Positions 40,306 to 52,249 of a DNA stretch of 64,000 bases are shown here, one piece after another. A program made the translations under genes and the position numbers. The notes below the pieces were generated by a model. The model saw only the letters and a list, made by a program, of their open reading frames with translations. It was not told the origin of the DNA and made no database searches. Numbering within the stretch: position 1 is the stretch's first letter; the number at the start of each line of letters is the position of its first letter. The DNA is from Spongilla lacustris (taxonomy: Eukaryota > Porifera > Demospongiae > Spongillida > Spongillidae): the NCBI GenBank assembly GCA_949361645.1, contig OX442427.1, positions 4,344,016-4,408,015 on the forward strand, read 5' to 3'.

Positions 40306-43300
40306 ATGCCTTGCTGCAGCTGCAACGGCAACAGAGCGCTTTGTAAGGGTTGCACCTGTGCTAAAGGCAAGAAAGTCTGCATCGACTGCTACCCAGGAAG
40401 GAAAGGTAAGTGTGCTAACGCTTCGATTACGCCCACAGCATCACAGACATCGTCGCAGCCGCTGCTCCCTATCCCATCGCCTTCATGCTCATCGGCTCAG
40501 GCGTCGCAACCCTCGTTACAAGTAATTCCTCTCCTATCAACGAGGCCTTCCCCGACCGTAGATGATCTGCCTCCTCCAGGCTCTCCATTATTAGATTCAC
40601 AGCAGCTGTCCGCAAATCCACCGCTGTCATCTGCACATTCACAGCAGCTGTCCGCATTGCAGCCGCCGCCTTCATCTTCTTCCTCTTCCTCTCCATTGCA
40701 ATATCTACCGTTTCCAGGCCCATATCAACCACCCTCGACATCAAGGGAAGCGTTTTCTGAACTTCCATGTCAAGTTGCTTCCCCTGAGCCCTCAGTCCCG
40801 TCCCTGCCCCTTCGGACAAATGCTCCATCACCACGGTCGGCGCGTCTTCCAGGGCCGCCTCTACTCGCCGCCCACAGGAAACAGTGTATAGTTGCAGGAT
40901 GCCAGGAGCACATTGCACCCACCATGTGGCGAAGTCACATGAATCTCCACTCTCAAGGGGTTTTCCCTGGTGAAGTACCTACCTGGTGGCTAGAGGAACA
41001 AGACCTCTCTGTCTGCACCCATTGTCTCCAGCTTGTAGCAGTGTCCCGCTTTGCATCTCATCTGGAGAAGTGCCCCACGAATGTCTCAGGTGGTCGTGGT
41101 TTCCTTCATAGTTCCCTTCCCAGTCCTTCTGAAAATCAAATCCCTTCATTTGACGTTGTCTGTGAACTACAGTGTCCAACAATTCGCTACATTCCCCACA
41201 AGGCCAGGCCTGCCTTTGCTCGGGTCCTGTCAGACGTCCTGAAATCAATCTGCTATGAGAACTCAGAGGAGGCATGGTTGAGGCTCTTTATGCTTCCCAA
41301 ATGTGTGCTGCGAGCTTCTAGGCGGGGTGGGCGTAACTGTAAGCACCCATCGATAGAGCAGTTATGCAACCTGTGGTCTCAAGGTGACATTGGTATCATT
41401 TGGAACCGAATAAATAAGCGTCCTGTCATCCCTTCTCAAAAGCAAAATTCTCAGGTGGATATTTCCAAAAAGAAGATTTCTTCGGCTGTAGGTCTGAGTA
41501 GAGAGGGGTTACTAGGGAAAGCTTGCCAGGCCCTTGTTTCACCAGGTGTCGCTCCAAATACCCCAGAGGTGTGGGATTTGCTCCAGCAGAAGCATCCTAA
41601 AGGTTCCCATCCTTCTCTGCCCATCTCTTCAGGTCCTCCTGTCAATCATGTGTTTCCACATGACTTTAACATTTTGTCAGCTCTCCATTCCTTCCCCAAA
41701 GGTACAGCCTGTGGCCCTTCAGGGCTTCGTATTCAGCATCTGCTTGATGCTGCTCAGGTCCATCTACCTACTTCTATTTGTTCCTCTTTGCATGGTGTAG
41801 TCAACATCCTGGCCAGTGGTAAAGCTCCAGTTTCGGTATCAAAGTTTCTGGCTGGGGGTTCTCTCACTGCATTAGTGAAGAACAAGGAGGGACGTCCATT
41901 GGACATTCGCCCTATTGCAGTTGGGGAGGTATTAAGACGTTTAACAGGGAAGTGTCTTTGTATCATCACCAAGCCCAAAGCTTCTGAATTTTTCGCTCCT
42001 TTTCAATATGGAGTTGCTTGCCCTGCTGGGGCAAGAAAAGGTCATTCATGGTGTTAGGAGCTGCATCCAGGAACATTGGAAAGATGATAATTTTACTGTT
42101 TGCAAGGTGGATTTGTCTAACGCATTCAACTTGGTGTCTCGTCAGGCTCTCCTGGCAGAATGTGCAGTCCATTTCCCAGAGCTTCTTCCCTGGGTAGGCT
42201 GGTGTTACGGTTCCCACCCCACGTTATGGCACCCTCTTGGACAGATAAGTTCGGAGACAGGTGTCCAGCAAGGGGATCCTCTGGGTCCACTTCTCTTTTC
42301 CATAGTTCTGCACAAGTTGGTGCTATCCCTCGCACAGGACAAGGATTGTGTATCTCTATTGTCTAACAGATGGTTCCTTGACGACGGTGTTTTGGCAGGA
42401 CACTCTCAGGCTGTTAACCGGGCGGTGACTCTTATTCAAGAGATGGGTCCATCAATGGGGCTGTTCATCAACTTTTCTAAGTGCGAGTTGTTTGGACAGG
42501 GTGACCTGTCCTCCTTCCCTCCTGAGATGAAAGTGTCACGGGTACCTAACCTCGAGATTCTTGGTGCACCAATTGGTGATCCCATTTTTTGTGCCAAATT
42601 CTTAGCACAAAAGCGTGCCGATGCAGCAAAACTCCTATCCCAATTGACAGAAGTAGGTGCAGTGGATCCCCAGGTGGCTTTTCTTCTCCTACGGCAGTGT
42701 GCCGCATTCTGTAAGTTGGTGCACCTTGCCCGTTCCACACCTCGTTCATACATCGCTGAGGGCTTGGCTTTATTTGACAAGGAGGTGCGCCAATGCTTCT
42801 CTGAATGCACAGCATTAGACACCTCTGATATTGATTGGATGCAAGCACAGCTAAGTCTTAGTAGGGGTGGACTTGGCCTTCGTAGCTTGTCATGCCATTC
42901 CGCTGCAGCGTACCTAGCTTCGCTCAGTAGTTCGGGCTTTGACAAGTCCTTTAACTTAAATTTGTCAGAATCAATCGTACTTTTTAATGAGGTAGTGCCA
43001 GCAGCTGATTCCATCTCTGAAGAGATATTAGCCACCTCTAACCTGCGCCAGCACACTTTGTCTGGCAAAATTGAAGATCAGCAGTTTCGGCAGCTGTTTG
43101 ATCTCTCCTCTCCGGCCAATAGAGCTTGCTTATTATCAGTCTCTTCGCGTCATGCCGCTTCTTGGCTTACTGTTATCCCCTCTCCAGGCCTTAACCTGCA
43201 TCTAGAGCCTAATGAATTTCAGGTTGCCATCAAGTGGTGGCTTGGTATGGATGTTTCTTTTGACTCATGCTGTCCGTATTGTCCTAACCACAGGCTGGAC

Positions 43301-43861
43301 CCGCTTGGTCACCATGCATTGACGTGCAAACACGGGGGTGATGTGGTCTTGCGTCACAACAGCCTTCGTGATGTTTTTGTGGAGTTCTGTCATAGGGCCT
43401 GCTTAGGAGGTCAGGTCGAAGTTGGAAGTGGTCTCGGTCTTGACAGACTGCACTCTCGTCCTGCTGACGTACTTGTCAACAACTGGCATCTTGGCAAACC
43501 TGCTGCTTTTGACCTCACTATCACTTCACCGCTTAACCCAACCACTTTGACTGAAGCGGGGGTGAGATGTGGGTCTTCTGCTCTGGTTGCTGAGGCAAGA
43601 AAGCATAATGCCAATGATTCCAAGTGTGCTGAGCATGGATGGGTGTGCATTCCCCTAGCTGTGGAGTCATATGGATGCTGGGGCATGGAAGCACAACAAT
43701 CCTTCTTGCGGCTTGCGGCTCGTCTAGCCATCCAAATGGGATGCAACAAATCACAGGCTACCACCATCTTGTACCAGAGGCTAAGCCTTTCGCTTGTGAG
43801 AGCCAATGCTAGAGCCTTGCTCTCCCGTGCAAGTTTTCGGCATTCGGAGGAGGAGGGTTGA
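40306..43861 (+). pseudogene. Near-full-length RLE LINE copy with a single frameshift
   Basis: Two overlapping frames cover a complete protein. Frame one (40306-42057) has a single CXC module (C3 to C36 spacing as in the intact copy), a C2H2 finger (KQCIVAGC...WRSHMNLH), a C2HC finger (VCTHC...HLEKC) and the front of the RT (GPSGLRIQHLLDA, IRPIAVGEVLRRLTGKCL). Frame two (42008-43861) has KVDLSNAFN, GVQQGDPLGP, WFLDDGVLAG, the knuckle CPYCPNHRLDPLGHHALTC and the endonuclease RPADVLVNNW...FDLTI...CIPLAVESYG. They should join at about 42028-42040, just after YGVACPAGA. The second CXC module of the neighbouring intact copy is absent. All catalytic residues remain; one indel is the only obvious defect. 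Confidence 0.9.
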
Positions 43862-43980
43862 GGTGTGTGGGTGTGGAGTGGTTGCTTCTGTGACTTTGAT
43901 TTTTTTGGTGTGCTGTACAGTGTATGTAATAATTTGCATGTATAATAATTATTATTATTAATTTATTTAAATATATATAT
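43862..43980 (+). repeat. 3' tail and AT/TAA-rich end of the second long LINE copy
   Basis: About 75 bases of GT-rich 3' sequence lead into gtataataattattattattaatt and then (AT)n. This differs from the tail of the 36032 copy, so the two belong to different subfamilies. The (AT)n tract is also the insertion site of the following hairpin element. Confidence 0.7.
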
Positions 43981-43982
43981 AT

Positions 43983-44816
43983 GGGACAGTTTCCGCGAAA
44001 ATGTCACCCTTTTATAACATTATAGTGTTATAAAAATGCTTCTTGTTTGAATCGCTATATCTTCCGAACGCTAAACGCTATCGACTTCCTATTTTCAACA
44101 GTTCGTATTACACCATTTCTCTATGACTAATTACATTTTGGAGTCTTCCATTTGCTCCACGCCAGTATTGCAACGTTCGATACCCGACCGGGTTCAAACC
44201 CGCCATAACTTTAGGTAGGAGTAATCAAATCGTTTCAAATTTGGTTTGTAGGTACAGAGGTCCTATACCTATCGATTTGTTCTGTTCGTTAATTTTTATG
44301 CCATTCGTTACGGAGATACAGTTGAACAAAGTACGTCCTCTTTTCCCGCTCGATTCGCGCCAATGATTTTGGCAAATCGCGTCCCGCTCAATGTATGGGG
44401 AGGCGGTTGTTATATCGTTGGCGCGAATCGAGCGGGAAAAGAGGACGTACTTTGTTATTCTATTATCTATGGTTCAACTGTATCTCCATAACGGATGGCA
44501 TAAAAATTAACGAACAGAACAAATCGATAGGTATAGGACCTCTGTATCTACAAACCGATTTTGAAGCGATTTGATTACTCCTACCTAAAGTTATGGCGGG
44601 TTTGAACCCGGTCGGGTATCGAACGTTGCAATACTGGCGTGGAGCAAGTGTAAGACTCCAAACTGTAACTTGTCATAGAGAAATGATGTAGTATGAACTA
44701 TTGAAAATAGCTATTCGATAGCGTTTAGAGTTCGGAAGATATAGCTATTCAAACAAGAAGCATTTTTATAACATTGTAATGTTATAAAAGGGTGACATTT
44801 TCGCGGAAACTGTCCC
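43983..44816. mobile_element. 834-bp hairpin element with GGGACAG ends
   Basis: The two halves are near-perfect complements. Left: GGGACAGTTTCCGCGAAAA onward through gcttcttgtttgaatcgcta, cgatacccgaccgg and cgattcgcgccaatga. Right: the same in reverse, ending cgcggaaactgtccc at 44816, with a centre near 44400. The flanks are TATAT and ATATA, so the duplication (AT or longer) cannot be read. The arm sequence is the same family as the arms of elements A, B and C, so this is their solo-TIR or deletion derivative. It has no coding capacity. Confidence 0.87.
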
Positions 44817-44839
44817 ATATAAAAATTATATATAATTAT

Positions 44840-45363
44840 ATGGAACGTTCTATGCGATTTTGATGCTTGTGAATTTATATATATAGCATCCAATTCAAAG
44901 CGCTATATCTTCCACACGGTTTGAGCTCTTGACTTTCTATTTTCAGCACTTCATACTACACCATTTCTCTATGCTAAAATATATTCTGGGGTCTTGCACT
45001 TACTCCGTGCCAGTATTGCAACGTCCGATACCCCACCGGGTTCAAACCCACCATAACTTTCGGTAGGAGTAATCAAATCGCTTCAAATTCGGTTAGTAGG
45101 TAGGGAGGTCCTATACCTATTTATTTGTTCTGTTCGTTAATTTTCATGCCATCCGTTACGGAGAAACAGCTGTGCAAAGTAAGTACACGTTTCCCGCTCG
45201 AATCGCGCCTTTATATGTGCACGGAACAGTTTCCATTCTCCGGAGCGCATGAATATTCAACTATTCCTATAGGGCGTAATAACCACACCTATAAGGTCAC
45301 CAAACAAACGGGCGGCTGAATTGTAGTGCTTGTTACGGTTGTTTTTCGGTGTAGATAAACGAT
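44840..45363 (+). repeat. Left terminal inverted repeat of element C
   Basis: 524 bp up to the ATG at 45364. Shared arm landmarks are a gggttcaaaccc palindrome at about 45039-45050, taggagtaatcaaatcgctt, gttctgttcgttaatttt and cccgctcgaatcgcgcc. The mirror is at 55019-55552. A 64-codon frame at 45125-45319 is mirrored at 55073-55267 simply because the arms match; I do not treat it as a gene. Confidence 0.85.
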
Positions 45364-45551
45364 ATGGTGACGTATAACACGAGTGAAGGCGAGCTCGTCG
45401 AGTTTCACTGAATCAGTCGGCGGATGAGTTCGAACTGTACGAATACGACGATCGATATTCAAAATACATTGGACGAGGATGGAGAGATTGAGAAAGGTAG
45501 TGATGGCGGTCGTACCACTGACGATGGTGGTTTTGTTAGTGATAGGGAGTG
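45364..45551 (+). CDS. Conserved short inward segment, left arm of element C (decayed)
   Basis: The ATG opens MVTYNTSEGELVEFH-stop, the same start as the arm ORFs of A and B. The shifted frame SADEFELYEYDDRYS follows, and another frame gives LDEDGEIEKGSDGGRTTDDGG...SDRE-stop, whose acidic residues and stop are conserved in the other arms. It looks like a decayed first exon facing inward. The family is unknown. Confidence 0.4.
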
Positions 45552-48500
45552 AGCAGCCCCTAAATTACCAAAAGAGCCACCAGCCCCACCCCCACATAGC
45601 CAGGGGCTAATGGGGCTAGGCCCTTCACTGCAAGTTCCCTCAGCAGCCCTGGGGCCAAAGAGGCCATCCCCACACTACAGAACCACAAGCCCCCTCACTG
45701 CAAGTGCACACTATATACCTTTGGAACCATTAAGCCCCATGCTGCAATTTAAATAGCCTCACATTCCAAATATGGAGCCAAGAAGTGGAATTAACAGGCC
45801 CCATAATTCCAGCAAGGGAGCCACCAGCTAACCTGGCCAATGGAGCTAGCATCCACAATGCCAGTGGAGACACCAGCCCTCTCACAAATAGATCATCAGA
45901 CCCCCACACTGCCAGGAGGGATGTGGCCCCCAGAATAATGCCAATGGAGATGCCAGCCCTCAGGCTGCAAATGGAATCAGCATCCCCAACAATTTCAGGG
46001 GAGCCATGAAGTACATGTACCAACAACACGTGATGACCTCACTACCAGATCAACCATTAGCCCTCACTCCGCAAGTGGTCTTAACAGGTCCCACACACTG
46101 TGGCCAACCCCCCCCCCCCCCCCCCCCCCCACTACCTTTCCTTCAATGCAAGTTGAGTCAGCTGGGATCCCTCACGCAGTAGAACCACCAGCCCCCTGAC
46201 CGCAAGCTCATGAACAATAGCAGCGGAACCTGTAAAGTCTACACTGCAACTGAACTTAATAAAGCCTCACACAGCAGTCAGCAGCCCATGGAACCATTCT
46301 TACAGAACACCCTCAGCTACCCAGGGCCAATGGGGTAGCCTCCACAAAGTAGATGCCACCCCAAGATGAGTCAGCAGCCCCCACACAAGCAAGGGCCTGT
46401 AGGGCCAGTCCCACACAGTACAACCACCAACCCCTCTCTGCTCACTTCAAATAGAGCCACTAGACCCTCTACCAGTACACACTGGAAGTCCAGACAGCAG
46501 GCCACACCAGTGGAGCCCTCTCACAGATGGAGCCCAGCAAGGAAGTACCAGCTGCCACACAACCAGTGGTCAATCGAGCCCCCATAAAAATGCCAGTGGA
46601 GAAACCAGCCCTCGCACTGCAAATGGATTCAGCAACCCCAAAAATTTCAGGGGAGCCATGAACTATATGTAAATGTACTTGCATGTACCAAAGAAACCAC
46701 ACATGCCCCCTTCAAACACAAGTGGAACTTTAAGCCCTCATAGTTAATACGTAGCAGTCCCCACAGCCCTCCTCCCTCCCCCCCCCCCACTACCTGTCCT
46801 ATACAATGAAAGAGGGGCCAATCAGCCAATGGGACAGTACAACCACCAACCCTCTTCATTGGTCAGGGGACATGTACCAAGAACACATGCTGTCACTACC
46901 AGTTGAACCATTAGCACTCAATGCAAGTGGACTTAACCGGCCCACCACACACTGTTGCCAGCCCTCGCCCCTCCCCCCTCTCAGCCCCCCTCTGCTCACT
47001 ACCTGTCCTTCACTGCAAGTTGCGTCAGCAGTCCATGGGCCAATGGGGCCAAGAACTACCACTCCGCATCACTGCAATCACACACTACCTTTGGAACCAA
47101 CCATTAACCCCCATACTGCAAGTGACTTCAATACTGCAAAACCTGACCCCCCCACTACCAGCAAGGGACCACCAGCTGCCACACAACCAGAGGATCAATG
47201 TGGCCCCCACTTAATGCCAGTGGAGAAGGCAGCCCTCAGACTGTAAATTGAGTCGGTAGCCCCAACAATTTCAGGGGACATGTGCATGTACGCACATGTA
47301 CCAACATTTGGAATCACACATGCCCCACCAAGGGAACCAGTGGAACTTTTAGCCCTCACAGCAAGTGGACTTACTCCTTAGCAGCCCCCACAGCTCCCCC
47401 CCCCCACTACCTGTCCTTCACTGAAAGAGGGGGCTAATGGGACCACCCCCACACAGTACAACTACCAGACTCCCTCATTGCAAGCCAATGGAACCATTAA
47501 CACCCAAGCTGCAATTGAACTTAATAACCTCACACTGCAAGTCCAGTCCCTTTCACATATGGTGTTATCAGACCCTTCACTGCCAGCAGTGGAGCTAGCA
47601 GCTGCACACAACCAGGGTCAATGGGGCCACCATAATAATGCCCATTGACCCTAGTTCAAGAAACATTGGTCAAAGATGATGGCAGTCGTACCACTGACGA
47701 TGGAGTGAGCAGCCCCTAAATTACCAAAAGAGCCACCAGCCCCACCCCCACATAGCCAGGGGCTAATGGGGCTAGGCCCTTCACTGCAAGTTCCCTCAGC
47801 AGCCCTGGGGCCAAAGAGGCCATCCCCACACAGCAGAACCACAAGCCCCCTTACTGCAAGTGCACACTATATACCTTTGGAACCATTAAGCCCCATGCTG
47901 CAATTTAAATTATTAATAATAGCCTCACATTCCAAATAATGTAGTGGAGCCAAGAAGTGGAATTAACAGGCCCCATAATTCTAGCAAGGGAGCCACCAGC
48001 TAAGCTGGTCAATGGAGCTAGCATCCACAATGCCAGTGGAGACACCAGCCCTCTCGCAGACAGATCATCAGACCCCCACACTGCCAGCAGGGATGTAGCC
48101 CCCACAATAATGCCAGGGAGATGCCAGCCCTCAGGCTGCAAATGGAATCAGCATCCCCAACCATTTCAGGGGAGCCATGAACTACATGTACCAACAGCAT
48201 GCGATGACCTCACTAACAGATCAACCATTAGCCCTCACTCCTCAAGTGGACTTAACAGGCCCCACACCCAGGGGCTAACTCCCCCCCCCCCCCCCCCCCC
48301 CCCTTTCGTTCAATGCAAGTTGAGTCAGCTGGGACCCCCCACACAGTAGAACAACCAGACCCCTCACCGCAAGCTCATGAACAATAGCAGCGGAACCTGT
48401 AAAGTCTACACTGCAACTGAACTTAATAGCCTCACACTGCAGTCAGCAGCCCATGGAACCATTCTTACAGAACACCCTCAGCTACCCAGGGCCAATGGGG

Positions 48501-51500
48501 TAGCCTCCACAGAGTCAGTCATGACGCCACCCCAAGTTGAGTCAGCAGCCCCCACACAAACAAGGTCCTGTAGGGCCAGCTCCACACAGTAGAACCACCA
48601 GCCCCTCTCTGCTCACTTCAAATGGAGCCATTAGACCCTCTACCAGTATACACTGCAAGTCCAGACAGCAGCCCACACCAGTGGAGCCCTCACACAGATA
48701 GAGCCCAGCAAGGAAGTACCAGCTGCCACACAACCAGCGGTTAATCGAGCCCCCAGAGTAATGCCAGTGGAGAAACCAGCCCTCGCACTGCAAATGGATT
48801 CAGCAACCCCAAAAATTTCAGGGGAGCCAGGAACTACATGTATATGTACTTGCCCCCACTACCTGTCTTTCAGTGAAAGAGGGGCCAATCAGCCAATGGG
48901 ACAGTACAACCACCAACCCTCCTCATTGGTCAGGGGACATGTACCAAGAACAACTTAACAGGCCCACCACACACTGGTGCCAGCCCTCGCCCCTCCCCCC
49001 CCCTCCCCCCCCACCCCACCTCTTCTCACTACCTGTCCTTTACTGCAAGTTGCATCAGCAATCCAGGGGCAATGGGGCCAAGAACTACCACTCCCCCTCA
49101 CTGCAATCACACACTACGTACCTTTGGAACCAACCAATAACCCAAGTGAAATCAATACTGCAAAACCTGACCCCCACACTACCAGCAAGGGAGCACCAGC
49201 TGCCACACAACCAGAGGATCAATGTGGCCCCCACTTAATGCCAGTGGAGAAGGCAGCCCTCACACTGCAATGCAACAATTTCAGGGGACATGTGCATGTA
49301 CGCACATGTACCAATGGAATCACACATGCCCCACCAATGGAACCAGTGGAACATTTAGCCCTCACAGCAAGTGGACTTATTACTTAGCAGTCCCCACAAT
49401 GCCCCCTCCCACTACCTGTCCTTCACTGAACAAGGGGGCTAATGGGACCATCCCCACACAGTACAACTACCAGCCTTCCTCATAGCAAGCCAATGGAACC
49501 ATGAACTCCCAAGCTGCAATTGAACATAATAGCCTCACACTGCAAGTCCAGTCAAAAGCGCTGCACAACCAGTGGAGCCACCAGCCCTTCCACATATGGT
49601 GTTATCAGACCGTTCACTGCCAGCAGGAGGGTCAATGGGGCCCCCATAATAATGCTCATTGACCCTGGTTCAAGATACATTGGTCAAGGATGATGGCGGT
49701 CGTACCACTGACGATGGTGGTTGTGTTAGTGATAGGGAGTGAGCAGCCCCTAAATTACCAAAAGAGCCACCAGCCCCACCCCCACATAGCCAGAGGCTAA
49801 TGGGGCTAGGCCCTTCACTGCAAGTTCCCTCAGCAGCCCTGGGGCCAAAGAGGCCATCCCCACACAGCAGAACCACAAGCCCCCTTACTGCAAGTGCACA
49901 CTATATACCTTTGGAATCATTAAGCCCCATGCTGCAATTTAAATTATTAATAATAGCCTCACATTCCAAATAGTGGAGCCAAGAAGTGGAATTAACAGGC
50001 CCCATAATTCCAGTAAGGGAGCCACCAGCTAACCTGATCAATGGAGCTAGCGTCCACAATGCCAGTGGAGACACCAGCCCTCTCACAGACAGATCATCAG
50101 ACCCCAACACTGCCAGCAGGGATGTAGCCCCACAATAATGCCAGTGGAGATGCCAGCCCTCAGGCTGCAAATGGAATCAGCATCCCCAACCATTTCAGGG
50201 GAGCCATGAACTACATGTACCAACAACACGTGATGACCTCACTAACAGATCAACCATTAGCCCTCACTCCTCAAGTGGACTTAACAGGCCCCACACCCAG
50301 GGGCCAACCCCCCCCCCCCCCCCCCCCTTTCGTTCAATGCAAGTTGAGTCAGCTGGGACCCCCCACATAGTAGAACAACCAGCCCCCTCACCGCAAGCTC
50401 ATGAGCAATAGCAGTGGAACCTGTAAAGTCTACACTGCAACTGAACTTAATAGCCGCAGTCAGCAGCCCATGGAACCATTCTTACAGAACACCCTCAGCT
50501 ACCCAGGGCCAATGGGGTAGCCTCCACAAAGTCAGTCAAGACGCCACCCCAAATTGAGTCAGCAGCCCCCACACAAACAAGGGCCTGTAGGGCCAGCTCC
50601 ACACAGTAGAACCACCAGCCCCTCTCTGCTCACTTCAAACGGAGCCACTAGACCCTCTACCAGTACACACTGCAAGTCCAAACAGCAGCCCACACCAGTG
50701 GAGCCCTCTCACAGATGGAGCCCAGCAAGGAAGTATCAGCTGCCACACAACCAGTGGTCAATCGAGCCCCCAGAATAATGCCAGTGGAGAAACCAGCCCT
50801 CGCACTGCAAATGGATTCAGCAACCCCAAAAATTTCAGGGGAGCCATGAACTACATGTATATGTACTTGCCCCCACTACCTGTCCTTCAATGAAAGAGGG
50901 GCCAATGGGACAGTACAACCACCAACCCTCCTCATTGGTCAGGGGACATGTACCAAGAACAACTTAACAGGCCCACCATACACTGGTGCCAGCCCTTGCC
51001 CCTCCCCCTCCCCACCCCTCCTCTTCTCACTACCTGTCCTTTACTGCAAGTTGCGTCAGCAGACCAGGGGCCAATGGGGCCAAGAACTACCACTCCCCTT
51101 CACTGCAATCACACACTACGTACCTTTGGAACCTGCAACCAATAACCCAAGTGAAATCAATACTGCAAAACCTGACCCCCACATGTACACTGCCAGCAAG
51201 GGAGCACCAGTTGCCACACAACCAGAGAATCAATGTGGCCCCCACTTAATGCCAGTGGAGAAGGCAGCCCTCACACTGCAAATGGAATCAGTAACCCCAT
51301 GCAACAATTTCAGCGGACATGTGCATGTACGCACATGTACCAATGGAATCACACATGCCCCCCTTCAAACACTACCAATGGAACCAGTGGAACTTTTAGC
51401 CCTCACAGCAAGTGGACTTATTACTTAGCAGTCCCCACAACGCTCCCCCCCCCCCCCCACTACCTGTCCTTCACTGAAGGAGGGGGCTAATGGGACCATC

Positions 51501-51740
51501 CTTACACAGTACAACTACCAGCCTTCCTCATACCAAGCCCATGGAACCATTAACTCCCACACTGCAAGTGAACTTAATAACCTCACACTTCAAGTCCAGT
51601 CAAAAGTGCTGCACAACCAGTGGAGCCACCAGCCCTTTCACATATGGACGTTATCAGACCATTCACTGCCAGCAGTGGAGCTAGCAGCTGCACACAACCA
51701 GGGTCAATGGGGCCCCCTAATAATGCCCATACTCTACAAA
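45552..51740 (-). repeat. Three tandem ~2-kb C-rich units of element C
   Basis: The array is three direct copies beginning at about 45547, 47706 and 49739 with gtgagcagcccctaaattac, each preceded by ggtcgtaccactgacgatgg from the arm segment. Internally each unit is made of diverged words that are the complements of the A/B array words (agtggaaccattag, gccagtggagatgcc). Poly-C runs of 20 or more occur at the same relative position (46108-46130, 48281-48303, 50308-50327). No real ORF is present; open frames are repetitive. Confidence 0.82.
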
Positions 51741-52249
51741 TGGTTACCCTTAATGTGTGGGTTACACTGGTAGTGAGGTAGTGAGGAGGCTGGTGACTTT
51801 GCTGACAGTGTGGGGTCTGCTAACTTCACTTGGGAAGAAAGCAAGGTGTGATGCATAATATTGTTGCCTTTATGGACTGTGCCTACGTGTGCAATTTACA
51901 TGCAGTTGTATATTCCACTTGTTACTTTTTATGACATTTAAAATGGTACTTATTACTACATGTACATAAAGCACTAGTTTCCAGCAAGAGGGTACATGTA
52001 CATTTTAGAAAAGAAATGTACAACTCAAACCTTCTTGTATGCCTTGCTTGCCTATATAAACCAACTACCATGGGTGCAGACCACCCAAAATCTGTACTGA
52101 TAGGGCAGGTAATGATATTCACCCGCCAATAACAAGGCTTCACTAAACCTCAGATGAACAGATACAGACTACAGGTATACACATGAACACACTGCAAATG
52201 AAAGGCAACTCAGTAGTTGTGTTTCTATTTGTTAGTGGCTCCAATGGGT
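51741..52249. other. Central loop region of element C
   Basis: This is the turning point between the C-rich and G-rich arms. About 500 bp of AT-richer sequence has no recognisable protein, internal TIR or promoter. If the element once carried a transposase gene it would be expected here or within the arms, but none is visible. Confidence 0.55.

Noticed and set aside
45125..45319. 64-codon ORF mirrored at 55073-55267 in the two arms of element C
   Set aside because: The identity follows from the inverted repeat itself. The related arms of A, B and the hairpin do not preserve the frame, so coding is not supported.
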